A stretch of DNA of 64,000 bases from Methylobacterium sp. J-088 (GCF_022829295.1 NZ_JAKSYH010000136.1:124001-188000), one strand, 5' to 3'. Shown: positions 44,735 to 55,171, numbered from the stretch's first letter. Numbers and translations are program-made. Notes: generated by a model from the sequence alone, not told the origin.

Positions 44735-45405
44735 GCCGCGGGGACCTTCGCGGCATGCGGGCCCGCGCGCAAGACCACGATCGCGGTCACAAGCGCCAGA
44801 CCGCCGGAAAGCGCCGCCGGCGCGATCAGGGCGTAGAGGGCGAACAGGCCGTAGGCGTGCGCCCCGAGATAGGCGCCCAGCAACAGGGACAGCCAGACCA
44901 GCCCGTCGCCGACCCAGCCGAGCGGATCCCCGGTTCGAGTGAGCGCCTGGGCGATCTTATGGCCGAGGCTGAACAGGGCGCCGGTGACGAAGGTCGTGCC
45001 GGCGCGGAACCCCTTCACCTGCGCGAGCACCGCGTTCTGCGAGCCCATCGCCACGGCGACGAAGAAGGCGGCGAGGCCGAGTTCTGGCGATTCGAGTCCG
45101 AGACCGAGGCCGCCGAGGATCAGAAGTGACTCGTAGGCGAGCACCGCGGGTGTCGTCCAGCGGTGCGGCACGAGGATCGCCAGCCCGCTGCCGAGCACCG
45201 AGCCCGTGAGGAAGGCGAAGATCAGGATCGCCGGCAACACCATCCGGTGGGGATCGGCCGCCGCGCCGAAGACCGCGAGCTGCGTGGTGTTGCCGCTCAT
45301 GAACGAGGTGTAGAGGCCGCCGAGCCGCACGAAACCGAGGGCGTCCACGTATCCGGCGAGCCCCGTCAGCAGCAGACCGAGCCCGAGCTGATGGATCCGG
45401 TTCAC
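44731..45405 (-). CDS. DUF1275 (YoaK-like) membrane protein
   Basis: A 224-residue inner-membrane protein with about six helices. It has the family hallmark GYVDALGFVRLGGLYTSFMSGNTTQLAV near the N-terminus and AMGSQNAVLAQVKGFRAGTTFVTGAL in the middle, typical of DUF1275. Function is unknown, though transport has been proposed. The GTG at 45405 (AGGAAG upstream) gives a natural start at MNRIHQLG; a GTG at 45438 adds 11 residues. It overlaps the WD40 gene by four bases. Confidence 0.85.
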   Translation of the reverse strand: MNRIHQLGLGLLLTGLAGYVDALGFVRLGGLYTSFMSGNTTQLAVFGAAADPHRMVLPAILIFAFLTGSVLGSGLAILVPHRWTTPAVLAYESLLILGGLGLGLESPELGLAAFFVAVAMGSQNAVLAQVKGFRAGTTFVTGALFSLGHKIAQALTRTGDPLGWVGDGLVWLSLLLGAYLGAHAYGLFALYALIAPAALSGGLALVTAIVVLRAGPHAAKVPAA

Positions 45406-45544
45406 GATCCTGCTTCCTGGTCGGGTATCGGTAACCACCTGTTAACCAAGTCACCGCCCTCGTTCATCGGTATCGAAGGGCAGTTAACGCGCCACTCACC
45501 AAACCCGTGCAATTCGATCGAAACAGGGTGAACGCCGTGTCGAG

Positions 45545-45588
45545 AGGGGCCGTTGCCCCTGCGATCCGGTCGGGGAACAGCGTTCCCC
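45545..45588 (+). promoter_or_regulatory. Two consecutive hairpins in the response-regulator leader
   Basis: AGGGGC-CGTT-GCCCCT (45545-45560) and GGGGAAC-AGC-GTTCCCC (45572-45588) lie back to back, ending 24 bases before the response-regulator ATG. They are in its leader, not after any converging gene, so they may affect mRNA stability or translation. Confidence 0.4.
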
Positions 45589-45612
45589 CGCCGGGTGAGT
45601 GGGAGTTGCGTC

Positions 45613-46041
45613 ATGGTTCCGTTCGCCGCCGCGCTTGTCTGTCCGTCCCTGCTTGTTCCGGACTCGGCCGCCGCCACCATCCTGATCGTCGAGGATGAGC
45701 CGACCGTCTGTGAACTGGCTGCCGAAACGCTCCTCGACGCCGGTTATCGGGTGCTTACCGCCGCGGATGCTTGGCAGGCCGAGGCGATCCTGGCCCGCGA
45801 GAGCGTCGACATGCTCTTCACCGATATCGATCTGGCCCGCAACACGAACGGTCTTGCCCTCGCCCGCCGCGCCCGTGATCTCTGCCCGGACCTTCCGGTG
45901 GTCTACACCTCCGGGGGGCGCGACGGACTTGCGACCCGCGACGCCGTCCCCGGCTCCGTCTTCGTGCCGAAACCCTATCGCCCGAGCCAGCTCGTGGTGC
46001 TCACCCGCGACGTGCTGAACGCCGCGCTCCTTCACGCCTGA
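45613..46041 (+). CDS. Single-domain response regulator (CheY-like receiver)
   Basis: A 142-residue phosphoreceiver with no output domain. Acidic pocket residues lie in ILIVEDEPTV, the phosphorylated Asp in LFTDIDLA, the conserved Thr/Ser in VVYTSGG, and the Lys in FVPKPYRPSQL. About 20 residues (VPFAAALVCPSLLVPDSAAA) precede the first strand and are not part of the family; no internal start codon removes them. No histidine kinase is adjacent, so its partner is elsewhere. GGGAG precedes the ATG. Confidence 0.9.
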   Translation: MVPFAAALVCPSLLVPDSAAATILIVEDEPTVCELAAETLLDAGYRVLTAADAWQAEAILARESVDMLFTDIDLARNTNGLALARRARDLCPDLPVVYTSGGRDGLATRDAVPGSVFVPKPYRPSQLVVLTRDVLNAALLHA

Positions 46042-46065
46042 TCTGGATCTCCGAGGACCTCCGCC

Positions 46066-46422
46066 ATGTGGCGCTTCCTTCCCGCACTCGGTCTTGTCAC
46101 AGCGCTCTCGGTGGGGCCCGCTGGAGCGGCCTGCGACGTGAAAGGCGCGCAGATCGAGGAGGCCATCGCGGCCAAGAGCGAGCTGCGCTCCGACGCCAAC
46201 ACCCAACTCGTGCGCGACCTGCGCACCCTGCGCGATGCCGCGATCGTGCTGGATACCTATAAATTCCCCGGCGAATGCGAGGTGTTGCTCGGGGTTGCCA
46301 AGTCGCTTCTCGCGGATCCCGCCAAGACCATCGAGCAGGGCGGTGATACCGACGAGGACAAGGCCGAAAGCCTGACCGAGGCGCGCAAGCCGAAGGACGC
46401 AGGCACCTCGAAGGCGAAGTAG
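46066..46422 (+). CDS. Secreted hypothetical protein, 118 aa
   Basis: A small periplasmic protein. It has a clean signal peptide (WRFLPALGLVTALSVGPAGA, cleavage before ACDVKG), a helical core, two cysteines in the mature part (ACDVKG and FPGECEV) that could form a disulfide, and an acidic/lysine-rich disordered tail (EDKAESLTEARKPKDAG). No family recognised. It begins 24 bases after the response-regulator stop, so the two may be co-transcribed. Function unknown. Confidence 0.72.
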   Translation: MWRFLPALGLVTALSVGPAGAACDVKGAQIEEAIAAKSELRSDANTQLVRDLRTLRDAAIVLDTYKFPGECEVLLGVAKSLLADPAKTIEQGGDTDEDKAESLTEARKPKDAGTSKAK

Positions 46423-46469
46423 TCGCCCCCGCGCATTCCGTTGCCGTTCGCGGGTCGTTTCCGAAGCAT

Positions 46470-47099
46470 TTAGTGCTCCTCGCCGGCACTCGCGCCGATT
46501 TTCGCCCGGGCGAGGGCCTTCCCGAGCTTCGCGGCGATCTGGTCGCGCAGCATGTCGGCCATCTCGATATCGACCAAGCGCCACGCCAGCCCACGCAGCC
46601 GCAATCGGATGCGTGTGCGCTGCCCGCGGGGTGCCTCGGGCGGGATCGGTACAACCACGGCGCGGAAGCCGCGCATTTCCATCGCCGTGTAGAACGGCAG
46701 CAGGCGCCCGAAGCTGTGGATCGCGAGCCCTTCCGGACGCGAGCCGGTCGGCCGTTCGAGATCGAGCTTGTCGGGCCAGCCGTTGGCGAGCAGGTCGATC
46801 ACCGTCTCGGGGGTGATCATCGACTCGGACAGGGCCAGCGCCAGCCCGTAGGCAGCATCGCCGAGGCGTTGACGGTCGCGCGGCTCGATGTCCGGATCGC
46901 TCTCCGACGCGGTGCGCATCGCCGCCGTGATCTGCCGCACCAGAGACAGGCGGAGCGTCCGAAAGTTGACGTGGTTCTCGATGTAGGCGGTGTCGTGCCG
47001 GCGCACCGCCTGCGCCAGATCGTACAGCGACCAGAGCGGGCTCATGGTGAAGGCGAGCCACGCGAGGGCGAGCCCGAGCAGGACCGCGAGCCAGCGCAT
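46470..47099 (-). CDS. DUF2939 family protein
   Basis: A 209-residue envelope protein: one N-terminal membrane helix (LAVLLGLALAWLAFTM), then the DUF2939 core SPLWSLYDLAQAVRRHDTAYIENHVNFRTLRLSLVRQI in two parts, and a helical C-terminus. DUF2939 proteins are widespread in proteobacteria and uncharacterised. It converges on the preceding secreted protein. The rppH stop lies 24 bases upstream on the same strand. Confidence 0.82.
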   Translation of the reverse strand: MRWLAVLLGLALAWLAFTMSPLWSLYDLAQAVRRHDTAYIENHVNFRTLRLSLVRQITAAMRTASESDPDIEPRDRQRLGDAAYGLALALSESMITPETVIDLLANGWPDKLDLERPTGSRPEGLAIHSFGRLLPFYTAMEMRGFRAVVVPIPPEAPRGQRTRIRLRLRGLAWRLVDIEMADMLRDQIAAKLGKALARAKIGASAGEEH

Positions 47100-47122
47100 A
47101 CCTCAGGACCCCGGCCGCCGCG

Positions 47123-47662
47123 TCACCGCGCGTCCGCCCAGCGCTCGAGGCCGGAGAAGGCCGCCACCACCCGCTCGTAGACCGGGCGCTTGAACGGGAT
47201 GATCAACTCCCGAAGTTCGTCGAACCGCGCCCAGCGCCATGCGTCGAACTCCGCCTTATGGGCACCCCCGCCCGGCTGGAGCACGTCGATCAGCTCCTCC
47301 CGCCCCTCGAAGCCGAAGGCGAACCATTTCTGGGTCTGCCCGCGGTAGCGACCCTTCCAGGCCTGCTTCATGACGTCGGGCGGGAGATCGTACGGAAGCC
47401 AGTCCGGGATCTCCGCGAGCTTGCGGATCGCCTCCGGCGGGACATTGGTCTCCTCGTAAAGTTCCCGGCGCGCCGCCGCCTCCGGATCCTCGCCCGGGTC
47501 CACCCCGCCCTGCGGCATCTGCCACATATGCGGACCGGCGACGTGCTCTGGGCCGGCATCCTTGGTTCGGCGCCCGACGAACACGCCGCCCGATCGTGCG
47601 ATCAGCGCGATGCCCACGCAGGGGCGGTAGGGCAGGCTGCCCGGATCCAGATCCGTTGTCAT
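47123..47662 (-). CDS. rppH: RNA pyrophosphohydrolase RppH
   Basis: RppH removes pyrophosphate from 5'-triphosphate mRNA and triggers decay. The 179-residue protein has [47 protein letters not shown] as the Nudix box (the box Gly after EET is Asn here), and [15 protein letters not shown] with KAEFDAWRW, all typical of RppH. Frames start at 47674 or 47662; both are Met and I use the latter. It follows ctpA and the deacetylase gene in the conserved alphaproteobacterial order. Confidence 0.93.
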   Translation of the reverse strand: MTTDLDPGSLPYRPCVGIALIARSGGVFVGRRTKDAGPEHVAGPHMWQMPQGGVDPGEDPEAAARRELYEETNVPPEAIRKLAEIPDWLPYDLPPDVMKQAWKGRYRGQTQKWFAFGFEGREELIDVLQPGGGAHKAEFDAWRWARFDELRELIIPFKRPVYERVVAAFSGLERWADAR

Positions 47663-47769
47663 TGTCCGGACCATAGGTCAGCGGCGCGGGCCGCGGCAAC
47701 GCCACCCAGGTTCGGAGGGCGCCATCCCGGCGCGAAATCCATTTTGGCGGGAGTCGAGCGCGCCTGCAC

Positions 47770-49068
47770 TCAATCAGCCGTAGAGACGCGCTTGTCGCGG
47801 GCGCCGCGTAACGCCACGCTGGCCGGGACGATGCGCAACCCGCGGGTATCGAGGTCGCGCGCCCAGCGCGCGATTCGATCGACCGTCAGCGCAGCGCCGC
47901 TGGCCGAGACGAGGGTGAACCCGTTGGAACGGGCACGCGCCTCGGCCTGCGCCAGGGCGGCATCGATGGCGTCAGCCCGCGGGGTCGCGTCGAGGACGAT
48001 CTCGGCACGGGCGACTGGCGTGCGGGTCTTGTTGACGGGGGCGGTCGCGGGCTTGGGGCCGGTGCCGTCGTCGAGGAAGCCAAGGCCCCGGGCGCCGATC
48101 TCGCGCAGGATCGGCTCGAAGGCGGCATCCGCCATCAGCTTCGATCCCATGAAGTTCACGGTGCCGACATAGCCGGGAAAGCGCGCCAGCGCCCAGGCGA
48201 GGCGATCGGCATTCTCGGGTCCCTTGAGGGAGGTGAGCAGCCCCTGCGGCCCGGGGTCGCTGTCCGGATAATCGAACGGCTCCATCGGCAGTTGAAGGAA
48301 AACCTCATGCCCGGCGTCGCGGGCTCGTGCCGCGGCGCGCTCGGCCTCGCTGCCGTAGGGCAGGAAGGCGAGGCTGACGGCAGCCGGCAAGCGTGCGGTG
48401 GCGCCGGCCGTGGCGGCCTGCCCGACACCGAGACCGGTTACCACGATGGCGATGCGGGGGCCGGTTCCTGGGTCCTCGGACCGGGCGTAGACATCGAGCG
48501 CGCGCACCCGGCCTTCGCCGAGCTTCGGCATGATCCCGTGCCGGCCCGTCTCGCTGATCCGGGGATCCGGGGCGGCGGCCAGACGTGGTGCGGTCGGGGA
48601 CGGGACACGGATCACCACCGCGTCGGTCGGGGCGGAGCCCAGCGGGCGCACCACCGTGACGCCTGAAGCCGACTCGATCTCTTCCGCGCTGCGCTGAAGC
48701 TGCCCCTGCCCGGGCGCCGTGGTGGCGACCTGCGGCTCGACGGCAGCGACCGGAGCCGCGGGGCGCGCCACGGCCTCGCGGATCGCGATCACGGCCTCCG
48801 CGTGGGGTTCGCCGCCCTGGGGATCGCCAAGCGCCACGACGAGGCCGAGGGACGCCATGAAGGCCGCCGCGATCGCCCCAGCCGCAGCCTTCGGCCGGCG
48901 CAGGGCCGCGACGATCCGGCCGAACCGCCCGCTGGGCTGGTCCGGCGCCTGGGCCTCCGCCACCCCGAGGGGGCGCGTGAGGATATCGTCGTTGGATTCG
49001 GTCAAGCGGCGCTCGATGCGGAATCGCGATTCCAACCGCGCCGGAGCGGCGCGGATCTCCGACTCCAT
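47770..49068 (-). CDS. Divergent polysaccharide deacetylase family protein
   Basis: A 432-residue membrane-anchored envelope protein. The cytoplasmic N-terminus of about 60 residues is followed by one membrane helix (AAGAIAAAFMASLGLVVALG), a low-complexity Ala/Pro/Val linker, and a NodB-related domain (GPRIAIVVTGLGVGQAATAGATARL, VFLQLPMEPFDYPDSDPGP, VGTVNFMGSKLMAD). In the divergent (DUF610/YibQ) family the metal site differs from true NodB, and enzymatic activity is unproven. It lies directly after ctpA and envC, genes of cell-wall remodelling, which suggests a role at division. Confidence 0.88.
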   Translation of the reverse strand: MESEIRAAPARLESRFRIERRLTESNDDILTRPLGVAEAQAPDQPSGRFGRIVAALRRPKAAAGAIAAAFMASLGLVVALGDPQGGEPHAEAVIAIREAVARPAAPVAAVEPQVATTAPGQGQLQRSAEEIESASGVTVVRPLGSAPTDAVVIRVPSPTAPRLAAAPDPRISETGRHGIMPKLGEGRVRALDVYARSEDPGTGPRIAIVVTGLGVGQAATAGATARLPAAVSLAFLPYGSEAERAAARARDAGHEVFLQLPMEPFDYPDSDPGPQGLLTSLKGPENADRLAWALARFPGYVGTVNFMGSKLMADAAFEPILREIGARGLGFLDDGTGPKPATAPVNKTRTPVARAEIVLDATPRADAIDAALAQAEARARSNGFTLVSASGAALTVDRIARWARDLDTRGLRIVPASVALRGARDKRVSTAD

Positions 49069-49111
49069 TGCGGACCGGTATGGTTAACGATCCTCTAAGC
49101 TCCGGTCCCGA

Positions 49112-49148
49112 ACAGAAAAATCCCGCCCGGCTTCGAGCCGGACGGGAT
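49112..49148 (-). terminator. Rho-independent terminator after ctpA
   Basis: On the minus strand ATCCCGTCCGGCT and AGCCGGGCGGGAT pair around CGA (49120-49148), forming a stem of about 13 pairs with one mismatch, followed by TTTTTCTGTT. It lies 29 bases after the ctpA stop and is the clearest intrinsic terminator in the window. Confidence 0.85.
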
Positions 49149-49176
49149 GGCAAAACGTCGCTTCAGGCTTCGAAGA

Positions 49177-50516
<1,340 letters not shown>

Positions 50517-50517
<1 letters not shown>

Positions 50518-51869
50518 CAGCCGCGAACCTTCTCGCCAAGTACCGTATTATTCGGGCTCTTTGCCCACCACGGCTCCGGATCGATGGAGCCGCCGTCCTT
50601 CTTGAATTCGACGTACAGGGTGGGATCGCCCTCGGACCCGTTGAGGCCCGCGCCCTTCTCGCCCATGCTGCCAACCGGCTCGCCCGCGAGCACGAACTGG
50701 CCGACCTCGACGCTGATCTGTTCCATCCCCGCGAGCAGGAGATAGTAGCCGTCGCCCGCGTTGATGATCAAGAGTTGGCCATAAGACCGGAACGGACCCG
50801 CAAACTGCACCCAACCGTCGGCCGGTGAGGAGACCGTCGCCTTCGGACGGGTCGAAAACGACACGCCGCGGGTGGTTCCGCCATTGCCGTCGGGCTGATT
50901 GAAGGCCCGCGCCAGCCTCCCGCTCACCGGCCGCGGCACTTCGCCCCGCGCCTCGGCGAAATGCACCTTCGGTGCCAGCCGGGCAGGGTCGCGGAAGCCG
51001 GCCGCGGCAAATCGCTCCTGCGTCGCCTTCACCTCGCGTTCAGCCGCCGCTTTGGCCTCCTCGGCCGAGCGCTTCGCCGCAACGGCCTCCGCCTCGGTCC
51101 GGTCCATCAGGTCCTTCAGGCTTTTGGCCTGGGTGCCCAGTTCGGCGGCGCGGCGACGCTCGGCATTGAGGCCGCTCTCGACCTCGGCCTGACGGGCGCG
51201 CCGGGCCGCCACCAGGGCTTCGAGCCGCTGCCGCTCCCGCGCCCAGCCGGCGAGATCGTTGCTCAGGCCTTCCTTGTCCTGGGCGATCAGCCCCCGCAGG
51301 CGGATCATTTCTGCGAGATCGGCGGCGAGCGTATCGACCTCGCCGCGCAGCTCCGGCACCACCGCGCCGAGCAGCATCGAGGTTCGGATCGCCGCGAGCA
51401 TGTCCTCCGGGCTCACCAGCACCGCGGGCGGCGGGCGCCGGCCCATGCGCTGCAGCGCGGCCAGGATCTCGGCGACGACGCCCCGGCGGGCCTGGAGCGA
51501 GCGCCGAATCGCCGACTCGCTCTCGGTCATGGCCTTCAGGCGCTCCTCCAGGCGGCTCAGCCGCTCCTCGGTCGCCTGCGCCTGACGGCCCGCGTCGAGG
51601 AGGGCGCTATCCAGCTTGGACCGGTCGGACCCGATCGCAGCGATCTCGGTCTCGAACTGCGCGCGCTGGCTGGTGCTCGCGGCCAGCGCGTCCTGCACGC
51701 GCTTCAGGTTCTCGGCGCGCCGGTCGCGTTCCTCGTTGGCCCGCTGCGTGGCCTCGGCGTCCGCGGGGGAGGGCGGCTCGGCGTGCACGGGCGCAGCGAG
51801 GCAAGCGGTTGCCAGAAGAAGAAGGATGGGTAGGGCTCGGCTCAGGTCGCTCCCATTCAACCCCCTCAT
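50517..51869 (-). CDS. envC: EnvC-like murein hydrolase activator
   Basis: This periplasmic factor activates amidases that split septal peptidoglycan. The 450-residue protein has a signal peptide (LPILLLLATACLAAPVHA), a long coiled coil (residues about 30-280, e.g. RLEERLKAMTESESAIRR) and a C-terminal LytM domain. The LytM active-site His/Asp residues are absent (RGVSFSTRP, INAGDGYYLLLAG), as in E. coli EnvC, which is not itself a hydrolase. The only ATG near the signal peptide (51869) lies inside a palindromic repeat. The frame continues upstream through the repeat to 52064. ctpA follows with a TGATG overlap. Confidence 0.9.
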
Positions 51870-51980
51870 CCTGAGGTGCCGAAGCGCAGCAGAGGCCTCG
51901 AAGGAGGGCTCCAGGGGACGTCGCGACTTCTGGAGTCCTCCTTCGAGGCGCGCTGATGCGGGCACCTCAGGATGAGGGGG
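51861..51980. repeat. Palindromic intergenic repeat (about 120 bp) overlapping the envC start
   Basis: The outer 20 bases of both ends are perfect inverted repeats (51861-51880 and 51961-51980, reading CCCCCTCATCCTGAGGTGCC inward). An inner pair, CCTCGAAGGAGG-CTCCAG-like, extends the hairpin with a few mismatches to a loop near 51920. Similar CTCATCCTGAGG elements are, from memory, scattered through many Hyphomicrobiales genomes. It occupies most of the space between envC and rlmH. Confidence 0.85.
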
Positions 51981-52069
51981 TTGGGTGGGAGTGGCGGTGC
52001 ATAGCCGGCGCGCAGCCTCCACCGCCCGCCGTGCCCAATCGGTCTCTATGTCCATCCACGCCACGCCGG

Positions 52070-52564
52070 TCAGCCCGCCTCGCCCCGGTGATAGGGGTGG
52101 CCGGCCAGGATGGTCAGGCTGCGATAGATCTGTTCGAGGGCGAGCACGCGCACGAGTCCGTGGGGCAAGGTCGCCGCCCCGAACGACAGAATCAGCTCGG
52201 CCTTCGTCCGAATTGAGGCATCGAGGCCGTCTGGGCCGCCGATCGCCACCATCAGCGCCGGCCGGGACGCATCGCGCCAGCCGGCGAATCGCTCGGCGAG
52301 GGTCTCGCTGGAGAGATCGGCGCGGCCGCGCTCGTCATAGGCGACCAGGACCCCACCGGGTGGAAGCAGAGCGCCGAGCGCCGTCGCCTCCTCCGCGCAT
52401 CGGTCGACGGCGCGCCGCGCGCGGGATTCCGGGATCTCGACGCTATCACAGGCGGGGAAGCCGAGCCCGCGGCCCAACTGACCAGCGCGCTCGCGATATC
52501 GTGACGCCAACTCGCGCTCGGGCCCTGCCTTGAGCCGCCCGACCGCAGCCAGCAGGAGGCGCAA
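52070..52564 (-). CDS. rlmH: 23S rRNA (pseudouridine(1915)-N(3))-methyltransferase RlmH
   Basis: RlmH methylates pseudouridine 1915 of 23S rRNA in the assembled 70S ribosome. The SPOUT fold is seen in GGVLVAYDERGRADLSSE, MVAIGGPDGLD and the C-terminal SLTILAGHPYHRGE, which holds the SAM knot. The family begins M(R/K)LLLAAVGRLK; here the corresponding start is TTG at 52564 (RLLLAAVGRLKAGPERE), giving 164 residues. An upstream ATG would add 45 residues that are the out-of-frame 3' end of rsfS. It lies nine bases after the rsfS stop. Confidence 0.93.
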   Translation of the reverse strand: MRLLLAAVGRLKAGPERELASRYRERAGQLGRGLGFPACDSVEIPESRARRAVDRCAEEATALGALLPPGGVLVAYDERGRADLSSETLAERFAGWRDASRPALMVAIGGPDGLDASIRTKAELILSFGAATLPHGLVRVLALEQIYRSLTILAGHPYHRGEAG

Positions 52565-52572
52565 CCGACGGC

Positions 52573-52986
52573 CTAACCGACCGCGAGGCCGACCGGCCGA
52601 TCCGCGCCCCACATCTTCTCGAGATTGTAGAAGCCGCGCACTTCCGGCCGGAAGACGTGCACCAGCACGTCGCCCGCATCGATCAGCACCCAGTCGCATG
52701 CGGGCATGCCTTCGACCCGGGCATTGCCGTATCCCCGGTTCTTCATCTCCTGGATGAATCTATCGGCGATCGAGCCCACGTGCCGCTGCGAACGGCCCGA
52801 CGTGATGATCATCGTGTCGGCGAGCGACGTCTTCCCGACGAGATCAATGGCGATCGTCTCCTCAGCCTTCATCTCATCGAGGCATTCGAGGGCGAGGGCC
52901 TTGAGGTCGTCCGCGCGCGCCTGACCGGGCTCACCCGGGGCAGGAACGGGAGTGCGGATCGTCTCCGTGGGGTTCGTTTCGGGCAG
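52573..52986 (-). CDS. rsfS: Ribosome silencing factor RsfS, apparent CTG start
   Basis: RsfS binds ribosomal protein L14 and blocks subunit joining when nutrients run out. The core KAEETIAIDLVGKTSLADTMIITSGRSQRHVGSIADR in parts, CDWVLIDAGDVLVHVFRPEVRGFYNLEKMW, matches the family. The first ATG (52872) begins within the first conserved strand and loses the normal first helix (ADDLKALALECLDEMKAEE), which is encoded just upstream. Between the in-frame stop at about 53017 and that ATG there is no ATG, GTG or TTG. CTG at 52986 has GAGGA nine bases upstream and gives 137 residues. Confidence 0.9.
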   Translation of the reverse strand: MPETNPTETIRTPVPAPGEPGQARADDLKALALECLDEMKAEETIAIDLVGKTSLADTMIITSGRSQRHVGSIADRFIQEMKNRGYGNARVEGMPACDWVLIDAGDVLVHVFRPEVRGFYNLEKMWGADRPVGLAVG

Positions 52987-53019
52987 CGTCCTGATTCCTC
53001 GTGGTGCCGCGCGGCGATG

Positions 53020-53694
53020 TCACGCTCCGCGGTCGTTCCTGAAATTGGCGGCATCGGGCGGCGATTGCAACTGCGCCGGTGCCGCGTCCCGGTCGCGTCC
53101 CCGCATACCGTTACGGATCTCTGTCGAGGACAGGCTCGAACGCGGCCCGTGCAGGAAGGTCCAGGCGGGCGGGCGGCGGAGCGCGAGCGTCGAGGCGGCC
53201 TCCTCGGGGATACGCGCTTTTGCAAGCCGCTGTGAAGCCCGGGCACTCAGCGGAGTCATAGTCCAGCCGGGCCGGTCGATCACCGCGATCGGCATAAGCC
53301 GCGCAATCTCCGAAAAGCCCTTCCAGCGGTGGAAATTGCCGAGCGAATCGGCGCCCATGATCCAGACGAAGTGAATGCCCGGGCAGCGCCGCGTGAGGAA
53401 GCGCAGCGTCTGGACGGTGAAGCGGACGCCCAGCGCCGCCTCGAACCCGGTCACCGCGATGCGCGGATGCCGGGCGATCCGGCGGGCGAGGGCACACCGG
53501 TCCGCGACGGCCGGAAGGGCGTTGCGGCTCTTCAGCGGATTACCCGGGCTCACGAGCCACCACACGCGGTCGAGCCCGAGACGGCGCATCGCCATCAGGG
53601 TCACGTGACGGTGACCGAGATGGGCGGGGTTGAAGGATCCGCCGTACAGGCCGATCCGCATGCCGGGGGCGTTCGGCGGCAGGTTCAGCCGCAC
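53020..53694 (-). CDS. nadD: Nicotinate-nucleotide adenylyltransferase NadD
   Basis: NadD joins ATP and nicotinate mononucleotide to make deamido-NAD. The 224-residue protein has the nucleotidyltransferase motif GLYGGSFNPAHLGHRHV near residue 15, VWIMGADSLGNFHRWKGF near residue 115, and the C-terminal SLSSTEIRNGMRG. The start is GTG at 53694; an ATG 11 codons later (MRIGLYGG) is a possible alternative. It lies between proA and rsfS in the standard order. Confidence 0.95.
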   Translation of the reverse strand: MRLNLPPNAPGMRIGLYGGSFNPAHLGHRHVTLMAMRRLGLDRVWWLVSPGNPLKSRNALPAVADRCALARRIARHPRIAVTGFEAALGVRFTVQTLRFLTRRCPGIHFVWIMGADSLGNFHRWKGFSEIARLMPIAVIDRPGWTMTPLSARASQRLAKARIPEEAASTLALRRPPAWTFLHGPRSSLSSTEIRNGMRGRDRDAAPAQLQSPPDAANFRNDRGA

Positions 53695-53713
53695 GCCGGA
53701 CCTTCAACCGCTG

Positions 53714-55012
53714 TCACGGACGGATCTGGCCGCTGCCGTGCACCCGATACTTGAAGGTCGTGAGTTGCTCGACGCCGACCGGGCCGCGGGCGTGCATCCG
53801 CCCGGTTGCGATCCCGATCTCGGCGCCGAACCCGAACTCGCCGCCGTCGGCAAACTGCGTCGAGGCGTTGTGGGTCACGATCGCGGAATCGACCTCGGCC
53901 AGGAAACGCGTCGCCTCGGCATCGTCTTGGGTGATGATCGCGTCGGTGTGATGCGAGCCGTAGGTCTCGATATGCTCGATCGCCGCGCCGATCCCGTCGA
54001 CCACCCGGACCGCGATGACGGCGTCGAGGTATTCGGTGTGCCAGTCCTCCTCGGAGGCGGCGGTGACCCGGGGGTCGACGGCGCGGGTGGCGGCGTCGCC
54101 GCGGACCGCGCAGCCCGCATCCAGCAGGGCGGATACGAGCGGCGCGAGATGCGTGCCGGCGCAGGCTCGATCGACCAGCAGGGTTTCGGCGGCCCCGCAG
54201 ACGCTGATGCGGCGCATCTTGCTGTTCAGCAACACGGTCCGCGCCATGTCCAGGTCGGCGTCGGCGGCGACGTAGACGTGGTTGATCCCATCGAGATGGG
54301 CGAAGACCGGGACCCGCGCTTCCTGCTGGACGCGGGCCACGAGGCCGCGACCGCCCCGGGGCACGATCACGTCGACGCATCCGTCGAGGCCGGACAGCAT
54401 CAGGCCAACTGCCGTCCGGTCGCGGGTTGGCACGAGCTGGATCGCCTCGGCGGGCAGGCCGGCATCGGCCAGCCCCAGACTCATCGCCCGGGCGATCGCC
54501 ATGGCGCTTCGGTGGCTGTCGGAACCGGCGCGCAGGATCGCGGCATTGCCGGCTTTCAGGCAGAGCGCGCCGGCATCCGCCGTGACGTTGGGCCGGCTCT
54601 CGAAGATCACGCCGATCACACCGAGCGGGACGGTGATGCGCTCGATCAGCAGGCCGTTCGGCCGCTCGATGGCGGCGAGCTGGCGGCCGACCGGATCGGC
54701 CAGCGACCCGATCTTCTCCACCGCGTCCGCCATGGCGGCCAGACGGCCGGGATCCAGCGTCAGCCGATCGAGCAGGGCTGCGGTCTGCCCGGCCTTCTGC
54801 GCGGCCGCGACGTCGCGGGCGTTCTCCGCCAGGATCTCGTCCCCGCTGGCCCGGAGGCGTGAGGCGATCGCCTTCAGGGCGATGTCCTTGGTCTGGGCCG
54901 AGGCCAGCGCCATCTGCCGGGCGGCGGCCCGGGCGCGCCGGCCGATCGCCGCCATCTGCTCCGGCAGGGCCTCAGCCTCGGCGAAGTCCGATCTCAGGTT
55001 CAGGACGGGCAC
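53714..55012 (-). CDS. proA: Gamma-glutamyl phosphate reductase ProA
   Basis: ProA reduces glutamyl-5-phosphate to glutamate-5-semialdehyde with NADPH, step two of proline synthesis. The 432-residue protein has the aldehyde-dehydrogenase fold; the catalytic Cys lies in [15 protein letters not shown], and the NADPH region in [23 protein letters not shown]. The GTG at 55012 has GAGGA seven bases upstream and gives the family length; a longer frame to 55120 is not supported. It lies after proB on the same strand with a 159-base gap. Confidence 0.96.
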   Translation of the reverse strand: MPVLNLRSDFAEAEALPEQMAAIGRRARAAARQMALASAQTKDIALKAIASRLRASGDEILAENARDVAAAQKAGQTAALLDRLTLDPGRLAAMADAVEKIGSLADPVGRQLAAIERPNGLLIERITVPLGVIGVIFESRPNVTADAGALCLKAGNAAILRAGSDSHRSAMAIARAMSLGLADAGLPAEAIQLVPTRDRTAVGLMLSGLDGCVDVIVPRGGRGLVARVQQEARVPVFAHLDGINHVYVAADADLDMARTVLLNSKMRRISVCGAAETLLVDRACAGTHLAPLVSALLDAGCAVRGDAATRAVDPRVTAASEEDWHTEYLDAVIAVRVVDGIGAAIEHIETYGSHHTDAIITQDDAEATRFLAEVDSAIVTHNASTQFADGGEFGFGAEIGIATGRMHARGPVGVEQLTTFKYRVHGSGQIRP

Positions 55013-55171
55013 GCTGGCGTCCTCGTTTGGCGACGGCCGCTCAACGGCGCGACAGGGCAAGGGAGCCGTATTTGCACATCGTGCCGCGCGCCGACAAGTG
55101 TGCCGCGGCACGCAGGACAACTATACTTGATCGGGGTCATGCGGGCTGAATGCAGATCGATCACAACAGTC

